DNA of 34,699 nucleotides from an uncultured Acidobacteriota bacterium (GTDB lineage: Bacteria; Acidobacteriota; Thermoanaerobaculia; Multivoradales; SZUA-115). A model generated the notes under the pieces. The model ran no database searches and had not been told where the DNA came from. It saw only the letters and a list, made by a program, of their open reading frames with translations. The position numbers were made by a program, and so were the translations under genes. Positions 15,710 to 23,334 of the stretch are shown piece after piece. Position 1 is the first letter of the stretch. Every line of letters begins with the position of its first letter. The stretch spans positions 1 through 34,699 of the forward strand of contig CALMKX010000209.1 of assembly GCA_937867335.1 (NCBI GenBank). Reading direction: 5' to 3'.

Positions 15710-17152
15710 TCAGTGCGCCATGCCCGGGCCGCTGGCGAGATGGGTCAGCTCGATGAACTCTGGATCCTGGTGCAGGCTGGCGAACATGTAGTCGTCCCGC
15801 GCTTCCTGCATCTCCTGCCGGCGCACCGCGTCGAAGCGCTCGTACTCGTAGAAGTGCCGGCGCAGCAGCTCCATCGCCTTCTTGCGGTCGCCCACCTGGG
15901 CCCACAGCGCCGCCAGGTTGTAGCTCGCCGCCAGCACCTTCTCGTTCTCGCGGGCGATCCGGATCGCTTCTTCCTTCTTGCCCGCCGCCGCCAGGTAGAC
16001 CGCCCCGAAGATCTGATTGTAGCCGTCGTTCGGGTCCAGGGCCAGCGCCTGGCGCATGTAGCCCGCCGCCTTCTCCGCCTGCTTCTCGGAGAACCAGTAG
16101 ACCGCCAGGTTGCGGTAGGTGATCGCCAGCGGGAACGTCTCGATCGAGCGCTGGAACATCGCGAGGCCGTCGGCGAACCGGCCGGCGTGGATCGTCATCT
16201 TGCCCATGCCGTGGAGCGCCACGGCGCGGGCGATCGGGTCCGCCGGCTGGGCCAGCAGCTGCCCGAAGACCTCGCGGGCCTTGTCCCACTCGCCGACGTG
16301 GTGCCGGTAGAGCTCGCCCAGGAAGCGCAGCGGCGTCGCATCCGCGGGGTCGAGAGCCGCAGCCTGGCGGTAGAACTCGCCGGCATCCAGATAACGCGCC
16401 GCGAGCTCCGCTTGGAGTCCCTTGCGCAGCGTCGGCTCCACCTGCGAGTGGGCGTTCTTCACGTCCGGATCCGCCAGCCCCTCCGGCCCGAGGCCCAGAA
16501 GCGCCGCCTCCTCCACCGCCACCCCCAGCTTCTTCAGGGCCTTCGCCGCCTTCTTGCCGTAGCTCGGGAACAGACACCGCTCGGCCCACACCTTCTGGTA
16601 ATCCGCCACGGCGCCGTCACGATCCGTGCTCGCCTTCTTCTCGGCGCCCTTGAAGAGCTCCTTCAGCGCATCCTCCCGGCGATCGAGCTCGCCGATCAGG
16701 AGCCTCTCCACCTCGTGGGTGTCGAGCCGGCCATTCTGCGCCTTCACCCGCCCGAGTTCCCCGCCGGCGCCGTCCACCAAAACCGCCAGAGGCTCATTTG
16801 CCGGCGCCTGATAAGCGTTGTGCACGGCGGCATGATTCGGCGGCACGATCACCGTCGCCACGCAACGCGCGCCGGCCAGCGCCAGAGCCCGAGAAGTCTG
16901 GAGCGACGAGCCTCGTGCCTCCTCCGGCGAGGTCGGGAACCAGAGCACCGCGAGCGACGCCTCCGGAGCCTTCGGCACTTCGGCGCCCGGCGCCAGCACC
17001 TTCCAGGACACCCGGTAGACCTCCGGCTGGCCGGCATCCGGGGCCACACCTCCCACGCCACCCCCGCCACCGCCGCCGCAGGTGGCCAGCGCCGGCCGGG
17101 CGGCCAGCAGCACGAACGCGAACGAGACGAATCCCTTGATCGACTTTCTCAT
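15710..17152 (-). CDS. Secreted TPR-repeat protein with Gly-rich N-terminus
   Basis: This 480-residue protein begins with a signal peptide (MRKSIKGFVSFAFVLLAARPALA) followed by TC and a run of seven glycines. Residues about 35-140 form an alpha/beta region with a thioredoxin-like pattern (LAVLWFPTSPEEAR, LAGARCVATVIVPP, PLAVLVDGAGGELGRVKAQNG). At least five TPR-type helix pairs follow between about residues 225 and 440 (AGEFYRQAAALDPADATPL, AAGYMRQALALDPNDGYN and others). It is probably periplasmic and protein-binding. The start at 17152 is set by the signal peptide and a GGAGC site just upstream; the frame is open to 17191. A Cys right after cleavage suggests a lipoprotein, but the -1 Thr does not fit a lipobox. 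Confidence 0.82.
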   Translation of the reverse strand: MRKSIKGFVSFAFVLLAARPALATCGGGGGGGVGGVAPDAGQPEVYRVSWKVLAPGAEVPKAPEASLAVLWFPTSPEEARGSSLQTSRALALAGARCVATVIVPPNHAAVHNAYQAPANEPLAVLVDGAGGELGRVKAQNGRLDTHEVERLLIGELDRREDALKELFKGAEKKASTDRDGAVADYQKVWAERCLFPSYGKKAAKALKKLGVAVEEAALLGLGPEGLADPDVKNAHSQVEPTLRKGLQAELAARYLDAGEFYRQAAALDPADATPLRFLGELYRHHVGEWDKAREVFGQLLAQPADPIARAVALHGMGKMTIHAGRFADGLAMFQRSIETFPLAITYRNLAVYWFSEKQAEKAAGYMRQALALDPNDGYNQIFGAVYLAAAGKKEEAIRIARENEKVLAASYNLAALWAQVGDRKKAMELLRRHFYEYERFDAVRRQEMQEARDDYMFASLHQDPEFIELTHLASGPGMAH

Positions 17153-17375
17153 CGGAAAGCTCCGTAGCCTGGTTGAGGGGTGGCGAGCCAAACCGTTGCT
17201 GGTTCCCGGCCGCTAGCATGCCACAAGCCGGCCCCGCCCCGTTGGGTAGTTCCTCTCCCACCCCGAGACGTTCAACCGCCCCCGCCCTGGGTTGGCGGCT
17301 GAGTCTCCCGGCCGGGCGGAAACTAGCCATTGTTCCGGCTTGACAGCTTCTGAGGATTGGCAAAGAAGATTGGCC

Positions 17376-17543
17376 ATGAACAGTACTCGCGAAGTTCCTG
17401 ACCCACCCGTCGACCCAGCCCCGTACGCCTCCGAATGCGGCGCCGTACACACCGATTGCACCAGTACCTGGCAGGGTACCTGCGATCGGCCGGCGGGGCA
17501 CGACGGCTCGCACAGCTGCAACCGCTGCCGAGCCCTTTTCTAG
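17376..17543 (+). CDS. Possible 55-residue Cys-rich small protein
   Basis: From the ATG at 17376 a short frame encodes a 55-residue polypeptide. Its second half has a regular Cys/His pattern: ECGAVHTDCTSTWQGTCD, then PAGHDGSHSCNRCRALF at the very end. CxxC plus GH and SH suggests a zinc- or disulfide-stabilised mini-domain. The N-terminal 20 residues are Pro-rich and soluble. Supporting evidence is the strong Rho-independent terminator 46 bp downstream on the same strand, which no other plus-strand gene needs. Against it, the ribosome-binding site is weak (AAAGAAG) and the promoter unclear (a TTGACA at 17340-17345 lacks a good -10). No signal peptide is visible from this start. Confidence 0.45.
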   Translation: MNSTREVPDPPVDPAPYASECGAVHTDCTSTWQGTCDRPAGHDGSHSCNRCRALF

Positions 17544-17807
17544 AGCTCCGACAGCTAGCAGGATCCATCGTTCCTAGTTCCCCGACCACGCCCGGCCCCA
17601 CCCCCTCGGCGGCCGGGCCTTTTTTTCTCCCTCCTCCCCAGCGGATCCTCCGTCGGCAAATTTCCACGGCCGAATAAGACTTCGGGCCAGTTCCGGCGTC
17701 TAGCTCACTGAACCGGGCATCACGTCGGCCGACCGGTTCGCAGCCAGCCTTCGCTGGCGCGGACAGCCCAGAAGCGGAAGCCACCGAGCTTCAAAAAGGA
17801 AATCACC
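17544..17807 (+). other. Intergenic region upstream of the secreted hydrolase
   Basis: This holds the terminator at 17590-17626, a short AT-richer stretch at 17655-17675 that may contain the hydrolase promoter (no convincing -35/-10 pair), and a leader of about 100 bases. GCCAGC (17743-17748) and GCTGGC (17753-17758) form a small hairpin around CTTC, a UUCG-type loop. AAGGA (17796-17800) precedes the ATG at 17808. No known riboswitch pattern was seen. Confidence 0.45.
17590..17626 (+). terminator. Strong intrinsic terminator
   Basis: GCCCGGCC (17590-17597) pairs with GGCCGGGC (17611-17618) and a run of seven T follows (17620-17626). This is the clearest Rho-independent terminator on the plus strand. 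The only candidate transcript it can end is the one covering the small Cys-rich frame at 17376-17543, or a small RNA from the same region. Confidence 0.85.
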
Positions 17808-20684
17808 ATGAATCGCCTTCGTTTTCGGATGGGCCTCGCCTGGGGTGCGCTCGCGCTTGCCGCAGCCAGCTTCGGGCCCAGGGCCCTCTACGCCCAACCC
17901 GACCCGATTCCCTGGCTCTATGCCGTTGGAGACGACGACAGCAGCACTACCCAGCTCGAAATCGGCGACTCGCTGCGCGTTGCTGCGCGCAGCCTCGCTC
18001 CCAACACCCTCTACGAGCTGCGTATGACCGTGGGCCGTGAGCCGGCGGACTCCCTCAAGCAGGCCACCAGCTTCGCCCGCACCACCAGCAACGCCGCCGG
18101 CGACCTCTCTCCGGTGTTCCTGTGGTACCAGTCCGGTGTGGTGGGCTGCTCTGAACGCGCCTACGAACGCCTGCGCCTGCCCTGGACCTTCCGCACCTTC
18201 GAGGAAGCCGACCGGGCTCTCGAAGGCCAGACCCTCACCGTCACCATCCACCCCGTGGCCCGAGACACTTCCGGTCGCACTCCTCCGATGAGTCTCGAAG
18301 TGGGCAAGGCCGTCGCCCAGCTGCAACTGCCTGCGAACCGCCGCATCCGGCCCCTGCTCTACCCGGCCGATCGCAACGGCTGCCTGGCCAACAGCTTCGA
18401 AGTCGGGCGGGACAGCCTGTACATCCGCGGCACCGGCTTCCGCTCCGGCTCGCTGCTCAACCTGGCGGTGGTGCCCAACCAGCGCCGCTGGCGGGTAGGC
18501 GACACCATCACCGACATCTCCGGCTCCAACTTCGGCCCCAGCGGCAGGCGCGTCGAAGTGAACAGCCGAGGCGAATTCCTGGCCGAGGCATGGCTGCCGT
18601 CCGACCAGCGCTACGGCGCCTACGACGTGATCGCCTACCAGAACTCCACCACCTCGCCGCCCAGGCTGGGTTCCGCCGACGTCTTCTCCTACGGCTCCGA
18701 CACCGCCGCGGTGTTCTACCTCTACTACCCGATCGGCGGTCCCCTGATGGACATCGCCGGCCGGCCGATCAACAGCGGCTACCCGTACTACGAGTTCGCC
18801 GACTCCTTCGCCAAGACCAACGACCCGGTCTGGGGCGCCGTCGACCCCACCTACGTGCCGGTGGGCCATCCCGGCGGCACCTACGCCGCCTACTACGTGG
18901 TGAACCACAAGAGCGTGGCCGGCTGGAATCCGATGATGGGCGGCAATACCAGCTTGAACGACGTCTCCGGCAACATCGAGATCCACCCGGTCAAGGCCGG
19001 CTGCGTCAACGGCACCGACGTGATCATCTGGGACTCGCCGCTCTCGGTGGGCAAATACGACGTGGTGGTGGACTTCGGGCCCAACGCCGCGGCCACTCCC
19101 GGCGACTACGTCACCGACCAGAACTACGACGAGAGCGTGGACTTCCTCGACGGCGCCTCCCAGATCGGCTTCCAGGTGGCCGCGGACCCCTACGACCTCG
19201 GCACCTTCGCGATCGGCCAGGGCAGCTACAGCCAGGACGACTACTTCGCCACCCTGGGCAGCCGGCAGAACGTCGACCTCCGGGCCGTGGTGCGCTACCC
19301 GGCCACCGCTCCCGGCCTCAACCAGCCGGTGGCCGCCGGTACCCACCCGATCTTCATCATCGAACACGGCAACCACAGATCCTGCAACGTCGCCGGCTTC
19401 GACTTCGACCCTGCCTACGACGCGATCCACACCGGCTGCCCCCAGCGCACGCTGAATCACATGGGCTACATGGGCCTGCTCGATCGCCTGGCGAGCCAAG
19501 GCATCATCGCCGTCTCGATCGACGCCTACGATCTGACCGGCCATGTTCCCCAGCTGATCCCCGAACGCTCCCAGCTGATCCTCAAGCACCTCGAGCTGTG
19601 GTCGCACATGAACGATCACGCGACCTTCAACACCTACCCGGACTTCTTCGGTGGCGCCTTCGTGGGCCACGTCAACATGAACAAGATCTCGGTGTCCGGC
19701 CACTCGCGCGGCGGTGAAGCCTCCGTGGGGGCCTACATGTTGAACGGCGGAGTGTTCAACATCGGCTCGGTCTCCTCGATCGCGCCGGTCGACGGCCAGA
19801 GCTACGTGCTGCCCGACGTGCCCTACTTCGTCATCCTGCCGGCCGGTGACGGCGATGTCTCGACGCTCTCCGGCCAGCGCATCTACGACCGCGCCGGCAG
19901 CGGCATCGGCGACGCCACCACCAAGAGCGGCATCGACGTCTACGGCGCCAACCACAACTTCTTCAACACCGTCTGGGCGGTCGACGGCGACGACAGCGTG
20001 GGCAACCGGCCCGACTACATCGCCGCCGCCGAGCAGCAGAAGCTGGGTGAGGCCTACCTCGCCGCTTTCGCGCGCGCCAACCTGAACGGCGAGACGGTGT
20101 ACGACGACATGCTGCGCGGACGGCTCACCTTCCCGTCCTTCGCCGGCAAGAAGATCTACAACTTCCGGCACGAGAAGGATCACTCGAAGCTCGAAGACGG
20201 CCTAGGGACCCTGGCGGTGGCCAGCAACGGCGCCAACGCGGTCTCCGTGAGCAACCCAGCCCCCCACTCCACCAAGGCGCTCAAGGTGAGCTGGCTGGGC
20301 GCCACCAGCCGGGTGGTCTACTCCGTGCCGCTCGCCCAGCAGGACACCACCGGCTTCGAGGTGCTCTCGTTCCGCGTGGCCCAGACCACCTCGGCTTCGA
20401 ACCCGGTCTCCGGCAGTCAGGATTTCGAGGTGGAACTCTCCGGCGGCGGCCAGACCAAGGCCACCCACGCCGGCCGCTTCTTCCCGATCCCCAAGCCCTA
20501 CGACCGCGCCTCCGTGGGCCTCGGCGCCAACCAGACCGTGATGACCACCGTGCGGATCCCGCTGCACTCCTTCATCATGAACAACTCCGGCGTGGACCTC
20601 TCGGCCATCGACACCCTCACTTTCCGCTTCACCAACCCCACGCAAGGAGAGATTTATGTCGACGACGTCGAATTCTCCCGTTAG
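17808..20684 (+). CDS. Large secreted alpha/beta-hydrolase (esterase/cutinase-like) with accessory domains
   Basis: This 958-residue exported protein has a signal peptide of about 29 residues (ending RALYAQ). Residues ~30-300 are two Ig/IPT-like beta domains (LEIGDSLRVAARSLAPNTLY; DSLYIRGTGFRSGSLL). From about 460 an alpha/beta-hydrolase of the lipase/PET-hydrolase type follows. HPIFIIEHGNH marks the oxyanion region, SGHSRGGEA carries the nucleophile Ser633, PAGDGDVS offers Asp681 or Asp683, and GANHNFF carries His716. The last ~180 residues look like a jelly-roll binding domain (VLSFRVAQTTSASNP, LTFRFTNPTQGEIYVDDVEF). It probably cleaves an ester in a polymer or lipid outside the cell. AAGGA lies 7 bases before the ATG. 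Its 3' end overlaps the next gene by 29 bp. Confidence 0.85.
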   Translation: MNRLRFRMGLAWGALALAAASFGPRALYAQPDPIPWLYAVGDDDSSTTQLEIGDSLRVAARSLAPNTLYELRMTVGREPADSLKQATSFARTTSNAAGDLSPVFLWYQSGVVGCSERAYERLRLPWTFRTFEEADRALEGQTLTVTIHPVARDTSGRTPPMSLEVGKAVAQLQLPANRRIRPLLYPADRNGCLANSFEVGRDSLYIRGTGFRSGSLLNLAVVPNQRRWRVGDTITDISGSNFGPSGRRVEVNSRGEFLAEAWLPSDQRYGAYDVIAYQNSTTSPPRLGSADVFSYGSDTAAVFYLYYPIGGPLMDIAGRPINSGYPYYEFADSFAKTNDPVWGAVDPTYVPVGHPGGTYAAYYVVNHKSVAGWNPMMGGNTSLNDVSGNIEIHPVKAGCVNGTDVIIWDSPLSVGKYDVVVDFGPNAAATPGDYVTDQNYDESVDFLDGASQIGFQVAADPYDLGTFAIGQGSYSQDDYFATLGSRQNVDLRAVVRYPATAPGLNQPVAAGTHPIFIIEHGNHRSCNVAGFDFDPAYDAIHTGCPQRTLNHMGYMGLLDRLASQGIIAVSIDAYDLTGHVPQLIPERSQLILKHLELWSHMNDHATFNTYPDFFGGAFVGHVNMNKISVSGHSRGGEASVGAYMLNGGVFNIGSVSSIAPVDGQSYVLPDVPYFVILPAGDGDVSTLSGQRIYDRAGSGIGDATTKSGIDVYGANHNFFNTVWAVDGDDSVGNRPDYIAAAEQQKLGEAYLAAFARANLNGETVYDDMLRGRLTFPSFAGKKIYNFRHEKDHSKLEDGLGTLAVASNGANAVSVSNPAPHSTKALKVSWLGATSRVVYSVPLAQQDTTGFEVLSFRVAQTTSASNPVSGSQDFEVELSGGGQTKATHAGRFFPIPKPYDRASVGLGANQTVMTTVRIPLHSFIMNNSGVDLSAIDTLTFRFTNPTQGEIYVDDVEFSR

Positions 20685-21159
20685 GCCGGCGGTCCGCTGG
20701 CTGCTCGCCCTGGCCCTCGGGGCCGCGGCGATCGGCCAGGCTCCGTCCGCCCTCGCGGCCACGGCAAGCCCCGGAGAGCGGGCCGCCGCCGTCGACCGCA
20801 CCGAACTCACGGCCAGCGTCGAGCTCAGCTCGGTGCAGTTGGCCCGGCTGGACAACGAGGTGTACCGCAACATGGCCGGCCCCAAGTTCCTGTCCGAGGC
20901 CCGCGAGCCGGTGGTGTTGGAGGTTCGCACTGCCGTGCCCCACAGCGGCGTGATCCGCGACAGCTCGCCGGTGATCGTGCTCAACGGCAAGGTGCTCGAG
21001 AACACCTGGGCCCTGCTGCCTGACCGCCTCGTCGCCTTCCTGCCGGACCGCACCGGCCTCGGCGCGGACAACAAGATCGAGGTGGTCTGGGTGGGCAATG
21101 AAACCGCCACCCGCACCCGTGCGCCACTCCACCTGCGAGGCGACCAGCCTCTGCCTTGA
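20656..21159 (+). CDS. Small secreted protein coupled to the hydrolase
   Basis: This 167-residue protein has an N-terminal signal sequence (about residues 1-34, hydrophobic core WLLALALGAAAIG, ending ALAA). The mature part is a single beta-rich domain (VVLEVRTAVPHSG, SPVIVLNGKVLENTWALLPDRLVAFLPD, NKIEVVWVGNE). I do not recognise a family. AAGGAGAG lies just before the ATG, inside the last codons of the hydrolase gene, and the genes overlap by 29 bp in different frames, so translation is likely coupled. The pairing and shared export suggest a partner, chaperone or inhibitor of the hydrolase; that is inference. A 14-bp hairpin follows its stop. Confidence 0.78.
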   Translation: MSTTSNSPVRPAVRWLLALALGAAAIGQAPSALAATASPGERAAAVDRTELTASVELSSVQLARLDNEVYRNMAGPKFLSEAREPVVLEVRTAVPHSGVIRDSSPVIVLNGKVLENTWALLPDRLVAFLPDRTGLGADNKIEVVWVGNETATRTRAPLHLRGDQPLP

Positions 21160-21170
21160 GCTCTTGCCCG

Positions 21171-21204
21171 GCCGAGGGACGCACGGTAGCGTGCGTCCCT
21201 CGGC
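21171..21204 (+). terminator. Perfect 14-bp hairpin after the hydrolase operon
   Basis: GCCGAGGGACGCAC (21171-21184) and GTGCGTCCCTCGGC (21191-21204) pair exactly around the loop GGTAGC. The stem is very stable and begins 11 bp after the stop of the small secreted gene. No T-run follows, so it is a terminator or message-end stabiliser. Confidence 0.6.
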
Positions 21205-21220
21205 GCCCCCTGGTTTCCAC

Positions 21221-21250
21221 CGCCGAGCCCCGTCTGCAGCGGGCTCGGCG
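21221..21250 (+). repeat. Second perfect inverted repeat, 10-bp arms
   Basis: CGCCGAGCCC (21221-21230) and GGGCTCGGCG (21241-21250) form a hairpin with a 10-base loop, 13 bp before the ATG of the TPR gene at 21264. It would lie in the 5' leader of that gene and could affect ribosome access, or be part of a tandem terminator with 21171-21204. Confidence 0.5.
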
Positions 21251-21263
21251 TCGTACTTGAAGC

Positions 21264-22964
21264 ATGAGTCTCCACCTCCCGCTCTCCCTCGCCCTGTTCG
21301 CCGCCCTGGCCGGACCGTCGCTCGCCCTGGCCCAGCCCATGCCCGCCTGCGCCGGCGGCCATGCCATGGGCTCAGCACCTGTCGAGACCGACGCTCTGCC
21401 GCCCCTCTTCGACACTCTCGGCAACTGGCACCGCGACATCGCCACCCTGGTTCCGGACGCGCAGCGCTACTTCGACCAAGGCCTGCGACTGGTCTACGCC
21501 TTCAACCACGGCGAGGCGATCCGCGACTTCGAGGCGGCCGCCAAACTCGACCCCGCCTGCGGCATCTGCTACTGGGGCGCGGCCCTCGCGAACGGCCCCA
21601 ACATCAACTTCGGCATGGAGACAGCGGCCGGCAAGGCCGCCTGGGAGGCGCTCCAGCAGGCCCTGGCCCATCGCGACGGCGCCACGCCGCGGGATCGCGC
21701 CTTGATCGAGGCCCTGGCCCAGCGCTACCGCCCCGAAGTGCCGGAAAGCCGCGCCGACCTCGATCTCGCCTGGGCCAACGCCATGCGCGAAGTCGTCCAG
21801 CGCTTTCCCGACGACCTCGATGCCGCCACGCTCTTCGCCGAGTCGCTCCTGGACTTGAACCCCTGGGGCCAGTGGGACCGCTTCGGCCAGGCCAAGGACC
21901 CGACCATCCTCGAGGCGATCCAGGTGCTCGAATCAGTGCTGAAGCGAGCCCCCGAGCACCCCGGCGCCAACCACTACTACATCCACTCCGTCGAGGCCTC
22001 CGCCCATCCGGAGCGGGCGCTCGGCTCGGCCGAGAGGCTCCCCGGGCTGATGCCGGGAGCCGGCCACCTGGTGCACATGCCGAGTCACGTCTACATCCGT
22101 ACCGGCCGCTACCCCGAGGCGGCCGAGGCCAATCACCGGGCGATCGCCGCCGACCAGGCCTTCTTCACCCGGGCCTCGAAAGACAGCGCCTACGCAAGCG
22201 ACCTCGCCCCCCACAACCTGGACTTCCTGCGCGCCGTCGCCGTCTTCCAGGGGGACTCGGCCACGGCCCTCGAAGCCGCCCGCAAGAGCGCCGCGGAGAT
22301 CCCGCCCGAGATGCTCGCCGCCCTGCCGGGGGCGATGAGCGACATGGAGGTCGTCACCGCCGCGCCGCTCTACATGGAAGTGGCCTTCGGCCGCTGGCAG
22401 GAGATCCTGGCCGAGCCCGGGCCGCCGGCTGCCTGGCCCTTCACCCGCGCCAGCTGGCACTTCGCTCGCGGCATCGCCCTCGCCGCCGGCGGCAAGCACC
22501 GAGAGGCCACTCGCGAGCTCAAGGCCCTCGAGAAGATCGCCGCGGCCGTGCCGGCGGATCACACCACCGGCTGGTTCTACACCACCCGCGAGCTCCTGGC
22601 AGTGGCCCGCTTCGAGCTCGAGGGCGAGCTCGCCGCCCGTGCCGGCCGCTTCGACGAGGCGATCGCCGCCTTCACGGAGGCGGTCGATCTGCAGGACGCC
22701 CTCCAGTACAACGAGCCGCCACCCTGGTACCGGGCGATCCGCACCGCCCTGGGCAAGGCCCTGCTCGACGCCGGCAGGCCCGCCGATGCCGAGGCCGTGT
22801 ACCGGGAGGATCTGCGCGTGAACCCCGAAAACGGCTGGTCCCTCTTCGGCCTCGCCCAGGCTCTCCGCGCCCAGGGCCAGGAAGCCGAAGCGGCGGCCAC
22901 CCGGGCCCGCTTCGAGAAGGCCTGGGCCAGGGCCGACGTGCTGCTCAGCGCCTCGGCTTTCTGA
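21264..22964 (+). CDS. Secreted tetratricopeptide-repeat protein
   Basis: This 566-residue protein starts with a signal peptide (about residues 1-23, ending LALAQ). The first TPR-like unit reads YFDQGLRLVYAFNHGEAIRDFEAAAKLDPACGICYWGAALANGPNINF. This CxxCYWG block with the GPNIN turn is typical of a TPR family common in environmental bacteria. Helical repeats cover most of the chain, with a central HPGANHYYIHSVEASAHPERAL block and further units near the C-terminus (RAGRFDEAIAAFTEAVDLQ; AGRPADAEAVYREDLRVNPENGWSLFGLAQAL). The role is unknown, probably protein-protein binding in the periplasm. The CxxC could be redox-active or bind metal, but there is no CxxCH haem motif. The start has a weak ribosome site behind a hairpin. 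Confidence 0.85.
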   Translation: MSLHLPLSLALFAALAGPSLALAQPMPACAGGHAMGSAPVETDALPPLFDTLGNWHRDIATLVPDAQRYFDQGLRLVYAFNHGEAIRDFEAAAKLDPACGICYWGAALANGPNINFGMETAAGKAAWEALQQALAHRDGATPRDRALIEALAQRYRPEVPESRADLDLAWANAMREVVQRFPDDLDAATLFAESLLDLNPWGQWDRFGQAKDPTILEAIQVLESVLKRAPEHPGANHYYIHSVEASAHPERALGSAERLPGLMPGAGHLVHMPSHVYIRTGRYPEAAEANHRAIAADQAFFTRASKDSAYASDLAPHNLDFLRAVAVFQGDSATALEAARKSAAEIPPEMLAALPGAMSDMEVVTAAPLYMEVAFGRWQEILAEPGPPAAWPFTRASWHFARGIALAAGGKHREATRELKALEKIAAAVPADHTTGWFYTTRELLAVARFELEGELAARAGRFDEAIAAFTEAVDLQDALQYNEPPPWYRAIRTALGKALLDAGRPADAEAVYREDLRVNPENGWSLFGLAQALRAQGQEAEAAATRARFEKAWARADVLLSASAF

Positions 22965-23018
22965 GCGGCGGTGAGCGCGCCCCGAGGACCTGCACTGGCG
23001 GTCCGCTGCGCTCTGTGC

Positions 23019-23054
23019 TACATTGAGTCAGTCTCTTTTGAGATCGCGTCTCAA
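23019..23054 (+). promoter_or_regulatory. feo promoter with Fur-like operator
   Basis: An extended -10 (TG at 23016-23017, TACATT at 23019-23024) is followed by TTGAGATCGCGTCTCAA (23038-23054). Its arms TTGAGA/TCTCAA are perfect inverted repeats. The core TGAGATC-G-CGTCTCA has the 7-1-7 geometry of Fur boxes and keeps their outer TGAGA/TCTCA bases. It lies 12 bp before feoA, so bound repressor would block transcription when iron is sufficient. A DtxR-type repressor is an alternative. Confidence 0.5.
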
Positions 23055-23066
23055 TAACGACTGCCA

Positions 23067-23330
23067 ATGCCGACCGCCAACCTCCCTGTGCTCGACCCGG
23101 CTCCCCGGCCGTTGACGGAGCTGGCCCCGGGCTGTTGCGGTCGCCTCCACGATTGTCTTCTGCTTTCCGAGGAGGCCAAGCTCCTGGCCGCCCTCGGGCT
23201 GGGCACCGGTTGCCGATTCCGCGTCTGCCGCGCCGGAGACCCTTGGATCCTCGAGGTGAAGGCGACCCGGATCGGGCTGGCGGATACCGTCGCGGCCCGC
23301 TTGATGGTACTCCCCGAGCCCGTGGGCTGA
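23067..23330 (+). CDS. feoA: Ferrous iron transport protein A
   Basis: This 87-residue cytosolic SH3-like protein works with FeoB. The core reads PLTELAPGCCGRLHDC, then LLAALGLGTGCRFRVCRAGDPWILEVKATRIGLADTVAARLMV, matching the FeoA pattern (L-G--PG, G--PG--, R-G-PI-----G-R-ALR---A--I-V). It starts 12 bp after the Fur-like palindrome and ends 4 bp before feoB. Several cysteines (C23, C24, C30) are unusual for FeoA and might sense metal or redox state; that is only a suggestion. Confidence 0.9.
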   Translation: MPTANLPVLDPAPRPLTELAPGCCGRLHDCLLLSEEAKLLAALGLGTGCRFRVCRAGDPWILEVKATRIGLADTVAARLMVLPEPVG

Positions 23331-23334
23331 GCCC

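Noticed and set aside
17085-17152. Lipoprotein signal in the TPR protein (Cys after the signal peptide)
   Set aside because: The residue before Cys is Thr and the preceding ALAT does not fit the lipobox; an ordinary signal peptide ending ALA is more likely.
17340-17370. TTGACA at 17340 as a full sigma70 promoter for the small Cys-rich gene
   Set aside because: The expected -10 position reads AAGAAG or similar, so only a -35-like element is present.
17700-20183. A minus-strand open frame of 827 codons opposite the secreted hydrolase
   Set aside because: It is rich in Val, Gly, His and Asp repeats without any fold, while the plus strand has a signal peptide and a full catalytic set.
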